Source: an uncultured Clostridium sp. (lineage in GTDB: Bacteria > Bacillota > Clostridia > TANB77 > CAG-508). Taken from it: a stretch of DNA of 18,145 nucleotides. This document shows, piece after piece, positions 7,217-14,660 of this stretch; the stretch's first letter is position 1, and each line of letters opens with the position of its first letter. The stretch covers positions 1-18,145 of the forward strand of contig USCB01000029.1 of assembly GCA_900553125.1 (NCBI GenBank). The letters run 5' to 3'. The notes under the pieces were generated by a model that ran no database searches, had not been told where the DNA came from, and saw only the letters and a list, made by a program, of their open reading frames with translations. A program made the translations under genes and the position numbers.

Positions 7217-10200
7217 ATGTTTGATGAAGCAACACTAGAAAAAATAACAATGGAATTATTAACAAATTTAGGATACGAAACATTAAATGGATATGAATTA
7301 GAAAGAGAAAACTATTCAAATGTAATACTAGATGATGACTTAGAAAGAGCGATAACAAAATTAAATAAAAATATTACAAATGAAGACATTAAAGAAGTTA
7401 TCCGTTTAATAAAAAATTTGGACAATAATAATACAATATTAAACAATAAACAATTTACACAGTATTTATTAGAAGGAATAAAAGTTCCAATTCAGGAAGA
7501 TGGAGCAACCAGATATAAAACAATAAAAATAATTGATTTTAATAACATAGAAATAAATACATTTAAAGCAATTAATCAATATACAATTATTGAAGAAAGT
7601 GAAAAACGTCCTGATATAATTGTGTTTATTAATGGAATGCCCCTAGTAGTTATTGAATTAAAAAGCACAACAAGAGAAGAAGTAAAATTAGAAGATGGAT
7701 ATAACCAGTTAAAAGGATATCAAAATGTACACATTCCAACATTATTTTATTATAACCAATTTTTAATAGTAAGTAATGGTGCACAAGCAAGAGCAGGAAC
7801 TATAACAAGTCCATGGAGTAGATTTTCAGAATGGAAAAAGATTGAAGATACAGATGTTGTAAGAGAAAATATGGCAACTCATAATACACTATTTAATGGA
7901 ATGATGAGAAAAGACAGAATAATGGACATTATAAATAACTTTATAATGTGGAGTGGAGATAATAAAATTTTAGCAGCATATCATCAATATTTTGGTGTGA
8001 AAAAAGCAATTAAAAGCACAGAAAAAGCTTATAATGAAAGAACAGGAAAAGCAGGAATATTATGGCATACACAAGGATCAGGTAAAAGTTTTTCTATGGT
8101 ATTTTATTCAGCAAATATGATAAAAATATTAAAAAATCCAAGTATTGTTGTAGTTACAGATAGAAATGATTTAGATGATCAATTATTCAATACATTTTCA
8201 CAGTGTTCAGAATTTTTAAAACAAAAACCAGTGCAAATTGAGAGTAGAGCAGATTTAAACGATAAGTTAGAGAACAGAATATCAGGAGGAATATTTTTCA
8301 CAACATTACAAAAATTCGAAGAAGAAACAGGAGTATTTAGCAAAAGAGATGATATTTTAGTTTTAGTTGACGAAGCACATAGAAGTCATTACGGAATAGA
8401 TGCTACAATGAAATTTGATAAAGAAAAAATGATAGCATATAAAAAATACGGAACTGCAAAATATTTACATACAGCATTTCCAAATGCTACTTATATTGGA
8501 TTTACAGGTACACCAGTCGAAACAAAAGATAAGTCAACATCAGAAATTTTCGGAAATGTAATAGATACATATGATATGACTCAAGCAATTCTTGATGGTG
8601 CAACAGTACCAATTATGTATGAAGCTAGAATGGCGAGAGTTGGATTAAATCAAAAAATATTAGATGAGATAGACGATTATTACACATATCTTGAAAAGGA
8701 TGAAGGTGTAGATGAAGAAACATTAAATGAATCTAAAAAAGAAATGGCAAAAATGCAAGAAATTATTGAAGATCCAGATAGATTAGAACTTATAGTAAAA
8801 GATATTATAAAAAATTATAGTGATATTGGAAATACAATTGCAAATAAAGCAATGGTTGTTGCTTACTCGAGAAGAACAGCATATACAATGTATAAAAAAT
8901 TTTTAGAATTAAAGCCAGAATGGAAAAATAAAATACATATGGTAATAACATCAAATAATAAAGATGATGAAGAAATGCAAAAAGCAATTGGATCTACAAA
9001 AGATAAACATCAACTTGAGAAAGATTTTAAAGATTATAATTCAGAATTCAAAATTGCAATTGTTGTGGATATGTGGCTTACTGGATTTGATGTACCATCA
9101 CTAGGAACAATGTATGTAGACAAGCCAATGAAAGCACATAACTTAATGCAAGCAATAGCAAGAGTAAATAGAGTATTTAAAGACAAAAAGGGAGGACTAA
9201 TTGTAGATTATATTGGATTAAAAAGATGGTTAATAGAAGCATTAAAGACTTATACAAAACGTGATCAAGGAAAAGTAGTAGACAATACAGAAATTGTTAA
9301 AGTTTTAATGGACAAAATTGAATTAATAAGAAATATATTCCATGGATTTATATATAGTCATTTTGCTATAACAACAGATAGTGATAAATATGAAATAATT
9401 ATGGCAGGAGCAGACTGGGTTTTAAAAGATGAAAAGACTAAAAAAGAATTTTTGAAATATAGTTATGATTGTAAAAATTTATATTCATTATGTGCAGGAG
9501 AACTAACACAAGAAATAAAAGACGAAATATTATTTTTTATTTCAGTTAGATCATTTATAAAAAAATTAAGCAATAGTGGAAATACAATAGATAGCAAAGA
9601 AATTAATGAACATGTCGGAAAAATGCTTGAAAGAGCAATTCAAGATGATGAAATGTTACAAATTGGAAAAGTGCAAAATAGTAATAGAATAATGCTTCTA
9701 AGTGATGAATTGATGAATAAAATAGCAAAAATGCAGAAAAAGAATATTGCAGTAGAAATTTTGAATCAGGCATTAAAAGATTATGTTGAAAAAGTGGGAA
9801 TACAAAATATTGTTATGCAAGAAAAATTCTCTACAAAATTTCAAAAAATAGCAACAGCATATAATGAAAGAACAAGTGTAGAAGATATAGAAAAAATAAT
9901 ACAAGAAATGATAAATCTAAAAAACGAAATTGAAAAAGAACTAGCAGCAGGAAATGAATATAATTTATCAGTTGAAGAAAAAGCCTTTTTTGATGCGTTA
10001 GGCAATGATCCTCAGGTTAAAGAATTGATGAAAGATGAAACTTTAGTAAAAATAGCAAAAGAATTAGTAGATACAATAAATTCAAATATGACAATAGATT
10101 GGGACATTAGAAAAGATGCTAGAGCCAGAATGAGATATGAAATAAAAAAACTATTAATAAAATATGATTATCCACCAGTTAAAAGAGATTCAGCAGTTCA

Positions 10201-10255
10201 ATTAGTTATTAGACAAGCGGAATTACAATGCAAAGGAATGATTGAAGAAAACTAA
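7217..10255 (+). CDS. hsdR: Type I restriction endonuclease subunit HsdR
   Basis: HsdR is the motor and nuclease of the type I complex: it translocates unmethylated DNA using ATP and cuts far from the target. The N-terminal PD-ExK nuclease shows Asp 133 (RPDIIVF) and the ELK pair Glu 147/Lys 149. The superfamily 2 helicase follows, with Walker A QGSGKS (Lys 290), DEAH box VDEAHRSHYG (385-388), FTGTP, and motif VI IARVNR. The C-terminal third is helical and should bind HsdM/HsdS. The 1012-residue length is complete and all the catalytic residues I looked for are present, so the enzyme should be active. It lies only 10 nt after the unknown gene, with GGGGG as the ribosome site. Confidence 0.97.
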   Translation: MFDEATLEKITMELLTNLGYETLNGYELERENYSNVILDDDLERAITKLNKNITNEDIKEVIRLIKNLDNNNTILNNKQFTQYLLEGIKVPIQEDGATRYKTIKIIDFNNIEINTFKAINQYTIIEESEKRPDIIVFINGMPLVVIELKSTTREEVKLEDGYNQLKGYQNVHIPTLFYYNQFLIVSNGAQARAGTITSPWSRFSEWKKIEDTDVVRENMATHNTLFNGMMRKDRIMDIINNFIMWSGDNKILAAYHQYFGVKKAIKSTEKAYNERTGKAGILWHTQGSGKSFSMVFYSANMIKILKNPSIVVVTDRNDLDDQLFNTFSQCSEFLKQKPVQIESRADLNDKLENRISGGIFFTTLQKFEEETGVFSKRDDILVLVDEAHRSHYGIDATMKFDKEKMIAYKKYGTAKYLHTAFPNATYIGFTGTPVETKDKSTSEIFGNVIDTYDMTQAILDGATVPIMYEARMARVGLNQKILDEIDDYYTYLEKDEGVDEETLNESKKEMAKMQEIIEDPDRLELIVKDIIKNYSDIGNTIANKAMVVAYSRRTAYTMYKKFLELKPEWKNKIHMVITSNNKDDEEMQKAIGSTKDKHQLEKDFKDYNSEFKIAIVVDMWLTGFDVPSLGTMYVDKPMKAHNLMQAIARVNRVFKDKKGGLIVDYIGLKRWLIEALKTYTKRDQGKVVDNTEIVKVLMDKIELIRNIFHGFIYSHFAITTDSDKYEIIMAGADWVLKDEKTKKEFLKYSYDCKNLYSLCAGELTQEIKDEILFFISVRSFIKKLSNSGNTIDSKEINEHVGKMLERAIQDDEMLQIGKVQNSNRIMLLSDELMNKIAKMQKKNIAVEILNQALKDYVEKVGIQNIVMQEKFSTKFQKIATAYNERTSVEDIEKIIQEMINLKNEIEKELAAGNEYNLSVEEKAFFDALGNDPQVKELMKDETLVKIAKELVDTINSNMTIDWDIRKDARARMRYEIKKLLIKYDYPPVKRDSAVQLVIRQAELQCKGMIEEN

Positions 10256-10272
10256 TATATAAAAGGGGATTA

Positions 10273-10773
10273 ATGCAAATGAATGAAAAAATCACAGAAC
10301 AGTTTATTGTAGACAAAATCATAGAATTTATGCTAAATAAAGAAAATGGTAATTGGCATGAAGAAAAAGTCCAAAAAAGTGAATTACATCAACATGGTGT
10401 TGATATAAAATTAGTTGGTGGCAAAAGAAATAGTGAATATTTTTATATCGAGTGTAAAGGCAAATCCTATGCAAAATCTGCTAAGTCAATCAATAGAGAA
10501 GTATGGCTAAATGCTTTAGGGCAAATAATAACAAGAATGGATGTAAAAAGATATTCTGTTTCTAAAACAGATGGAAAAATATCTGGAATAAATCATGCAT
10601 ATAAATATGGATTAGGACTATATTGGGAATCAGCACAAGTTGCATTAAGAAGAATACCAAAAGAAATAGCAGAAGTTTTGTGTTTGCATATTTTTTCAGT
10701 AAATGATAAGGGAAAAGTTAAGTATTTTACTCCAAGCAGATTTGGAAAAGACTACTCTAATGAAGAATTCTAA
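10273..10773 (+). CDS. Small PD-(D/E)xK nuclease-like protein at the end of the hsd operon
   Basis: The 166-residue protein carries a restriction-nuclease-like core: Gly-Val-Asp-Ile (Asp 44) on one strand, then Tyr-Ile-Glu-Cys-Lys-Gly-Lys (Glu 60, Lys 62), and a following helix with Ala-Leu-Gly-Gln-Ile (Gln 84). This Asp...Glu-x-Lys...Gln layout is seen in PD-ExK nucleases and HsdR N-termini. The family name is unknown to me. It lies 17 nt after hsdR behind AAAAGGGGAT, so it belongs to the same transcript. ATG 10273 is used; ATG 10279 is also possible. It could be an additional restriction enzyme, a partner of the type I complex, or an independent passenger defence gene. Confidence 0.88.
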   Translation: MQMNEKITEQFIVDKIIEFMLNKENGNWHEEKVQKSELHQHGVDIKLVGGKRNSEYFYIECKGKSYAKSAKSINREVWLNALGQIITRMDVKRYSVSKTDGKISGINHAYKYGLGLYWESAQVALRRIPKEIAEVLCLHIFSVNDKGKVKYFTPSRFGKDYSNEEF

Positions 10774-10787
10774 GAGAAGGTAAATTT

Positions 10788-10856
10788 ATGATATACATTG
10801 CAGATAATACACATAGTGATTTTTTAAGATTCCAAAAAAATAAAAAAGTACTTTAA
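10788..10856 (+). pseudogene. Remnant of a metallophosphoesterase-like gene (22 codons)
   Basis: A short open frame starts at ATG 10788 behind GAGAAGG and reads MIYIADNTHSDFLRFQ before ending at codon 23. It resembles the first residues of calcineurin-like phosphoesterases, which in Firmicutes often begin Met-Ile-Tyr-Ile-Thr-Gly-Asp-Thr-His-x-Asp-Phe. The metal-binding Gly-Asp-Thr-His appears as Asp-Asn-Thr-His, and nothing of the rest of the enzyme follows. The likely reading is a 5' stub left after a deletion or module exchange; a chance small ORF is possible. Confidence 0.4.
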
Positions 10857-10865
10857 ATTAACAAA

Positions 10866-10892
10866 TTTTTTCAAAATTTTGAAAAAACTTTG
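10866..10892. repeat. Left copy of a 27-bp palindromic repeat
   Basis: The segment T6-C-A4-T4-G-A6 (22-bp perfect palindrome) followed by CTTTG is identical over 27 bp to 16862-16888. It lies between the hsd operon and its main terminator, and could act as an auxiliary terminator in either direction or mark a recombination boundary. Confidence 0.75.
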
Positions 10893-10926
10893 CTATACAA
10901 AACAACGTCAATAATACTAAAAAATA

Positions 10927-10975
10927 AAATATCAATATAATTTGAGAAAAAATCTCAAAAATATTGATATTTTTT
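10927..10975 (+). terminator. Strong two-tier terminator of the hsd operon
   Basis: An outer 12-bp stem AAATATCAATAT (10927-10938) / ATATTGATATTT (10961-10972) encloses an inner 7-bp stem TTTGAGA (10941-10947) / TCTCAAA (10953-10959), and a T-run follows. It lies about 150 bp after the last hsd-linked gene. Confidence 0.85.
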
Positions 10976-10992
10976 AAAATTTAGCATATAAT
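10964..10992 (+). promoter_or_regulatory. Promoter of the RloA/RloB-like pair, -35 inside the terminator
   Basis: TTGATA (10964-10969), a 17-bp spacer and TATAAT (10987-10992) match the vegetative sigma consensus closely. The -35 box lies within the 3' arm of the preceding terminator. The predicted start is some 20 nt upstream of the AAAGGAGGA site of the ATPase gene. Confidence 0.75.
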
Positions 10993-11017
10993 ATATAAAG
11001 TAAAGGAGGAATCATAA

Positions 11018-12247
11018 ATGTTAATAAGATTTAGTTTTAAAAATTTCAAATCATTTAAAAATGAAAACTGCCTAGACATGGAAGCAACATCATTAAAAGA
11101 ACACGAATATAACATTGCAAAAACAGAAAATGGAGACTATCTAAAAATAGCAGCTATTTATGGTGCAAATGCAAGTGGAAAAACTAATGTATTACAAGCA
11201 TTTAGCTATATGAAAAAGAAAGTTTTAGTAAGTGACGATTCAAGAATAAACAATAACTTAAGTGAAGAAAACATTTTTACATTTATGATAAACAACGAAC
11301 CAATCAGTCTAGAAGTAGAAATACTAGCTGAAAACAATAAAATATATAAATATGGATTTGAAGTATTAAATAATGCAATTATTTCTGAATGGTTGTATGA
11401 AAAAAGAGTTAATAAATTCTATGAAATATTTGATAGAACAAATAACAACATAGAAGTAAAAGACAATAAAAATAAATTGTTAGGCTTGGCAAATGTAGAT
11501 GAAAAAACTTTATTTTTAAATGTATTTGCTAAAATAGATAAAAATAATGAGGACTTTAATAATGTATATAATTGGTTTATAGATGCAAATTATTTAGATT
11601 TAGGAGATCCAAATTTTGAAAATGCATTAAACAATAGAATATCTTTAAAAATAATTGAAGATAAAAAATATAAAGAAGAATTATTAAAGTTTATAAAAAC
11701 ATTTGATGCAACAATTGACTCAATAAATATATCTCCAAATTCACTAGAAGAATTAAAAAATACAAATGGAGTAGTAAAAGTTGAATTAGTTCATAATGGA
11801 GAAGATGGTAATAAAAAAGCGCTGCCACTTGTATTAGAATCAAATGGTACTATGAAAATGTTTCATTTATTTGACTTTTTAATGGATACATTAAGAAATG
11901 GAAGGGTATTGTTTGTTGATGAATTAGATGCAAAATTACATCCATTATTAACAAGATATATTATTAATTTATTTCACAATAGTGAAATAAATATAGGTAA
12001 TGGTCAGTTAATATATTCAACACATGATACAGTAAATTTAAATAAAGAAACATTTAGAAGAGATGAAATATGGTTTGTTGAAAAAGATAAAAATGGAGTT
12101 TCAGAATTGTATTCTTTATCAGATTATATTATAGAAGATGAAAATGGAAATGCTAAAAAAGTTAGAAATGATGCAACATACAATAAAGATTATTTAACTG
12201 GAAGATACGGTGCTATTCCAGTATTAGAGGAATTTGATATAATATGA
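11018..12247 (+). CDS. rloA: RloA/AbiLi-like AAA-type (AAA15/OLD-like) ATPase
   Basis: This is an ABC/AAA15-type ATPase of the kind found in RloA, AbiLi and OLD-related defence systems. It begins with FKNFKSFKNEN, has Walker A GANASGKTN (49-57, Lys 55), a signature-like region before Walker B LFVDELDAKLHP (Asp 301, Glu 302), and an STHD switch (His 336). The 409-residue length is normal. The start follows AAAGGAGGA at good spacing. Its stop overlaps the downstream start as ATGA, so the two proteins are made together. By analogy with related ATPase-TOPRIM pairs the ATPase probably senses infection and controls the partner; that is inference. It has its own promoter, independent of hsd. Confidence 0.9.
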   Translation: MLIRFSFKNFKSFKNENCLDMEATSLKEHEYNIAKTENGDYLKIAAIYGANASGKTNVLQAFSYMKKKVLVSDDSRINNNLSEENIFTFMINNEPISLEVEILAENNKIYKYGFEVLNNAIISEWLYEKRVNKFYEIFDRTNNNIEVKDNKNKLLGLANVDEKTLFLNVFAKIDKNNEDFNNVYNWFIDANYLDLGDPNFENALNNRISLKIIEDKKYKEELLKFIKTFDATIDSINISPNSLEELKNTNGVVKVELVHNGEDGNKKALPLVLESNGTMKMFHLFDFLMDTLRNGRVLFVDELDAKLHPLLTRYIINLFHNSEINIGNGQLIYSTHDTVNLNKETFRRDEIWFVEKDKNGVSELYSLSDYIIEDENGNAKKVRNDATYNKDYLTGRYGAIPVLEEFDII

Positions 12248-12885
12248 GAGACAAAGAATATTCAAGAAAAAGCAAATTAAAAAGTAAAAGGCTTGCACCA
12301 GCCAATTACTTAATTGTATGCGAAGGAAAACAAACAGAACCTAACTATTTTAATGGTTTAAAGAAAAAGATAAATGAAAAATATGGCAATAAAGTTGATG
12401 TTTTGATTCCTAGTATTGAAGTAAAAGGAACCGGAAAGAATACAACAGATTTAGTAAATTATACAGATAAATTTGTAAACTATTCAAATAAAAGATATGG
12501 ACAAGTTTGGGTTGTATTTGATAAAGATGATTATTCAAATGATCAATTTGATAAAGCAATTAGAACTTGTGATTATAATGTTGCTTGGTCTAATCCTAAT
12601 TTTGAACTTTGGATATTATCTCATTTAAAAAGAGTAAATAAATATATATCAAAAGATGATATTTTAAGAGAATTGGATAAAGAATTTAAAAAAAATGGGT
12701 TTGGAGAATATAAAAAGAATGATGATAAAATATTTGAAAAAGTTACAAGTAACGGAAAACTACATAGGGCAATAGATAATTGCAAATTGATGGAGAAAAT
12801 TAATGAAAATGGACAAGCATCACAAAGAAATCCTATGTCACAGATTTATAAGGTGGTAGAAGGATTGAAAGAGTATTTAGAATAA
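12244..12885 (+). CDS. rloB: RloB-like TOPRIM-fold protein
   Basis: The 213-residue protein shows the RloB pattern: a basic N-terminus, then LIVCEGKQTEPNYF (TOPRIM Glu 27), VVFDKDD (Asp 93, Asp 95, Asp 96) and SNPNFELWIL. TOPRIM domains bind divalent metal and cut or nick nucleic acid in several defence proteins, so a nuclease effector partnered by the upstream ATPase is likely. Start and stop overlap (ATGA) give strict coupling. RloA/RloB were first named as R-linked ORFs of Campylobacter type I loci, and here too they sit beside an hsd operon. It is not the DUF4435 effector of PARIS as far as I can tell. Confidence 0.9.
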   Translation: MRDKEYSRKSKLKSKRLAPANYLIVCEGKQTEPNYFNGLKKKINEKYGNKVDVLIPSIEVKGTGKNTTDLVNYTDKFVNYSNKRYGQVWVVFDKDDYSNDQFDKAIRTCDYNVAWSNPNFELWILSHLKRVNKYISKDDILRELDKEFKKNGFGEYKKNDDKIFEKVTSNGKLHRAIDNCKLMEKINENGQASQRNPMSQIYKVVEGLKEYLE

Positions 12886-12887
12886 AA

Positions 12888-13081
12888 TATTACAGATGAA
12901 AAGCAAAGCATGAAAGTAATTGAGAGTTACAGAAATAAAAAACAAGATTAGAATATCCGGGTAAAGAGCAAATAGCATATGTTAATAATAATATACCATT
13001 AGATATGGGAACATCAATACATTAAAAGCAAAAGAAGTTAGATTAACTATAAAAATAGATAAAAAAGTGTATAGACTTTAG
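12888..13081 (+). pseudogene. Decayed coding fragment in at least two or three frames
   Basis: The gap between the RloB-like gene and the next promoter reads as protein only if frames are changed. One frame gives ITDEKQSMKVIESYRNKKQD then a stop at 12948; another gives RLEYPGKEQIAYVNNNIPL from 12945 and stops at 13023; a third continues from about 13019 with LKAKEVRLTIKIDKKVYRL and stops at 13081. None has a plausible start and ribosome site. The residue composition looks protein-like, so I read it as a relic with frameshifts. I cannot name the ancestor. Confidence 0.35.
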
Positions 13082-13093
13082 AAAAATATTAGT

Positions 13094-13137
13094 TATGCTT
13101 GACAAAAGATAAAAAAAATGATAACATGTAAGCATAC
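13094..13137 (+). promoter_or_regulatory. Consensus promoter with flanking operator-like half-sites for the XRE gene
   Basis: TTGACA (13099-13104), a 17-bp spacer and TAACAT (13122-13127) form a near-consensus promoter. TATGCTT (13094-13100) and AAGCATA (13131-13137) are exact inverted copies that overlap the -35 and lie just after the -10. This arrangement suits autorepression by the XRE protein encoded about 30 bp downstream. Confidence 0.75.
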
Positions 13138-13167
13138 AAGCTGACATAAGTTGAAAGGAGAACAAAT

Positions 13168-13506
13168 ATGGAAATGAAATTTGGCGAATATTTAGCCAAT
13201 AAAAGGAAAGAAAGAGAAATGTCCTTAAGAATGTTAGCAAAAGAACTTGATGTATCTCCAACATATTTAAGTGATGTGGAGAATAATAGAAGAAATGCTT
13301 TATCATATGAAAAATTAAATAAAATTATTGAAATATTAAAGCTAGATGAAGAAGAACAAAAAATATTATATGATTTAGCAGGAGAAGCTAAGGATGAAAT
13401 TCCAGCAGATGTGGAGAATTTTGTAAATGGAAATGTTGAAGTTATAGCATTATTAAGAAAGATGAAGAAAAAAATGGATGGCGATAAAAAAAATGAAAAA
13501 AAGTAA
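13168..13506 (+). CDS. XRE-family transcriptional regulator
   Basis: The 112-residue protein has an N-terminal Cro/C1-type helix-turn-helix at about residues 6-60 (Met-Ser-Leu-Arg-Met-Leu-Ala-Lys-Glu-Leu-Asp-Val-Ser-Pro-Thr-Tyr-Leu-Ser-Asp-Val-Glu), then an acidic segment and a Lys-rich tail. The start follows AAAGGAG with good spacing. It overlaps the metallopeptidase gene by 29 nt, giving the well-known repressor / ImmA-type protease pair in which the peptidase can inactivate the repressor, as in ICEBs1 ImmR/ImmA. Its own promoter carries inverted half-sites. Its targets may include the downstream Ubl operon or the element as a whole; this cannot be decided here. Confidence 0.92.
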   Translation: MEMKFGEYLANKRKEREMSLRMLAKELDVSPTYLSDVENNRRNALSYEKLNKIIEILKLDEEEQKILYDLAGEAKDEIPADVENFVNGNVEVIALLRKMKKKMDGDKKNEKK

Positions 13507-14218
13507 AGTACTATCAAAAAGAGATATAGATAATGAATCAGTAGTATTTTTAAAAGAGAATTCACCTAATTCATTACAAAAGCTAGGTATGTTGGATTTA
13601 GAAAGTATTGCAGAATTAAAATTAGGTTTAAAAATAGAATATCAGAAACTGGATGAAGATGGTGAACTCTTAGGAATGACAATATTCAAAACAGGCTATG
13701 TTGATGTGATTGATGAAAATAATACATTTTGTAAGAAAAAATTTGAAAAGGGAACAATTATTTTAAATGAAATACTGATTAATGACTTAAAACTGCAAGG
13801 TAGATATCAATTTACATTAGCGCATGAGCTAGGACACTGGATTTTGCATAGAAAAGAATTTATAGAAGATGAAAATCAAATTAATTTGTTTAATATTGTT
13901 GGAAATACAACAGAAAATAATTATATAAAGTGCTTAAATAGAGATGTGGTATATAACAAAGTTATTGCAAGTAAATTAAAAACAGATTTAGATTGGTTAG
14001 AATGGCAAGCAAATTACTTTGGAGCATCGATATTAATGCCTAGGAGACTAATCAAACAATATTATTTAGATAACTGCAATAGTAAAGACATAAAGCAAAT
14101 GTCAAGAGAAATATCTGAGATTTGTGGAGTTTCTAAGCAAGCGGCAGAAATAAGAATAAGAGATACAAATGATGATAAAAGTTTGAAAAATCAAATGGTT
14201 ATGGAAGGAATAAACTAA
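13478..14218 (+). CDS. ImmA/IrrE-family zinc metallopeptidase
   Basis: The 246-residue protein has the ImmA/IrrE signature: a zinc site HELGHWILH (His 116, Glu 117, His 120) and a downstream helix EWQANYFGASILMP whose Glu 175 is the likely third ligand. Family members cut XRE-type repressors or sense damage and so release silenced genes. The start overlaps the XRE gene; ATG 13478 is used, with ATG 13493 a possible alternative, since neither has a strong ribosome site and translation is probably coupled. Residues 60-100 form a short beta-rich insert common in the family. All zinc residues are intact. A phage-type abortive toxin use has also been reported for some family members, so regulation is the likely but not the only role. 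Confidence 0.92.
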   Translation: MAIKKMKKSKVLSKRDIDNESVVFLKENSPNSLQKLGMLDLESIAELKLGLKIEYQKLDEDGELLGMTIFKTGYVDVIDENNTFCKKKFEKGTIILNEILINDLKLQGRYQFTLAHELGHWILHRKEFIEDENQINLFNIVGNTTENNYIKCLNRDVVYNKVIASKLKTDLDWLEWQANYFGASILMPRRLIKQYYLDNCNSKDIKQMSREISEICGVSKQAAEIRIRDTNDDKSLKNQMVMEGIN

Positions 14219-14223
14219 AAAAA

Positions 14224-14253
14224 GAAAAAGCTAGATTAGGCCCTAACTTTTTC
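14224..14253 (+). terminator. Imperfect terminator-like hairpin after the peptidase gene
   Basis: GAAAAAG (14224-14230) pairs with CTTTTTC (14247-14253) and the stem continues, after one C/A mismatch, with TAG/CTA. The tail is not a clean T-run. It could terminate in both directions, though weakly. Confidence 0.45.
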
Positions 14254-14267
14254 AAAAAACTTACAGC

Positions 14268-14337
14268 ATAAACGGCTTGCAAGTGTTTATAGTAATAAAA
14301 TTATATCATTTATAATTAAATATTGCAAGCCTTTTAT
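14268..14337 (+). other. Long-loop inverted repeat upstream of the DUF2188-like gene
   Basis: GGCTTGCAA (14274-14282) and TTGCAAGCC (14323-14331) are exact inverted copies separated by 40 nt; after one mismatch the arms extend by ATAAA/TTTAT. The 3' side runs into CTTTTAT. The AT-rich loop contains TATAAT (14311-14316). It may be a second terminator, a 5'-leader structure, or a protein-binding pair. Confidence 0.5.
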
Positions 14338-14365
14338 AGAAATTTATGAAAGGTAGGTGAACAAA

Positions 14366-14587
14366 ATGAACAAAAATGTACATACTGTTCATAATAAAAA
14401 TGGTTGGCAAAATAAATTTGAAAATTCATCAAATGCAATAAATACATATGCTACTAAGCAAGATGCTCAAAAAGCTGGAAGACTAATTGCTAAGCAAAAT
14501 AATTCTGAACATATAATACATGGGTTGAACGGAAGAATTCAAAGTAAGAATACTTATGGTAAAGATCCATATCCTCCTAGAGGATAA
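14366..14587 (+). CDS. DUF2188-like small protein
   Basis: The 73-residue protein fits the DUF2188 pattern: an opening HTVHNKNGWQNKFEN, a helix with Thr-Lys-Gln-Asp-Ala-Gln-Lys-Ala-Gly-Arg-Leu-Ile-Ala-Lys, then Ser-Glu-His-Ile-Ile-His-Gly-Leu-Asn-Gly-Arg-Ile-Gln and the characteristic end GKDPYPPRG. The function of this family is unknown. I chose ATG 14366 because AGGTGA lies 5 nt upstream; an in-frame GTG at 14357 sits within that ribosome site. It is followed by a terminator and then by the Ubl gene, so it may be the first gene of that operon or an unrelated single gene. Confidence 0.85.
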   Translation: MNKNVHTVHNKNGWQNKFENSSNAINTYATKQDAQKAGRLIAKQNNSEHIIHGLNGRIQSKNTYGKDPYPPRG

Positions 14588-14592
14588 AAAAT

Positions 14593-14636
14593 AAGAACAA
14601 GGCCTAAATACTTAAAGCTTTGTTCTTTTGTTTATT
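14593..14636 (+). terminator. Terminator between the DUF2188-like gene and the Ubl operon
   Basis: AAGAACAAGGC (14593-14603) pairs with GCTTTGTTCTT (14617-14627), 11 bp with one G-T wobble and a 13-nt loop, followed by TTGTTTATTTTA. No clear promoter lies between it and the Ubl gene, so partial readthrough may feed the downstream operon. Confidence 0.8.
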
Positions 14637-14660
14637 TTATTAAGAAAGGAAAGATTATAA

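Noticed and set aside
11018..12885. PARIS (AriA/AriB) system
   Set aside because: The ATPase-TOPRIM layout is similar, but the second protein shows the RloB pattern (CEGKQTEPNYF, SNPNFELW) and not the DUF4435 features I know for AriB.
13043..13565. Minus-strand open frames opposite the XRE gene
   Set aside because: They are hydrophobic shadows of the XRE/ImmA genes and would run against a consensus promoter and a strong ribosome site.
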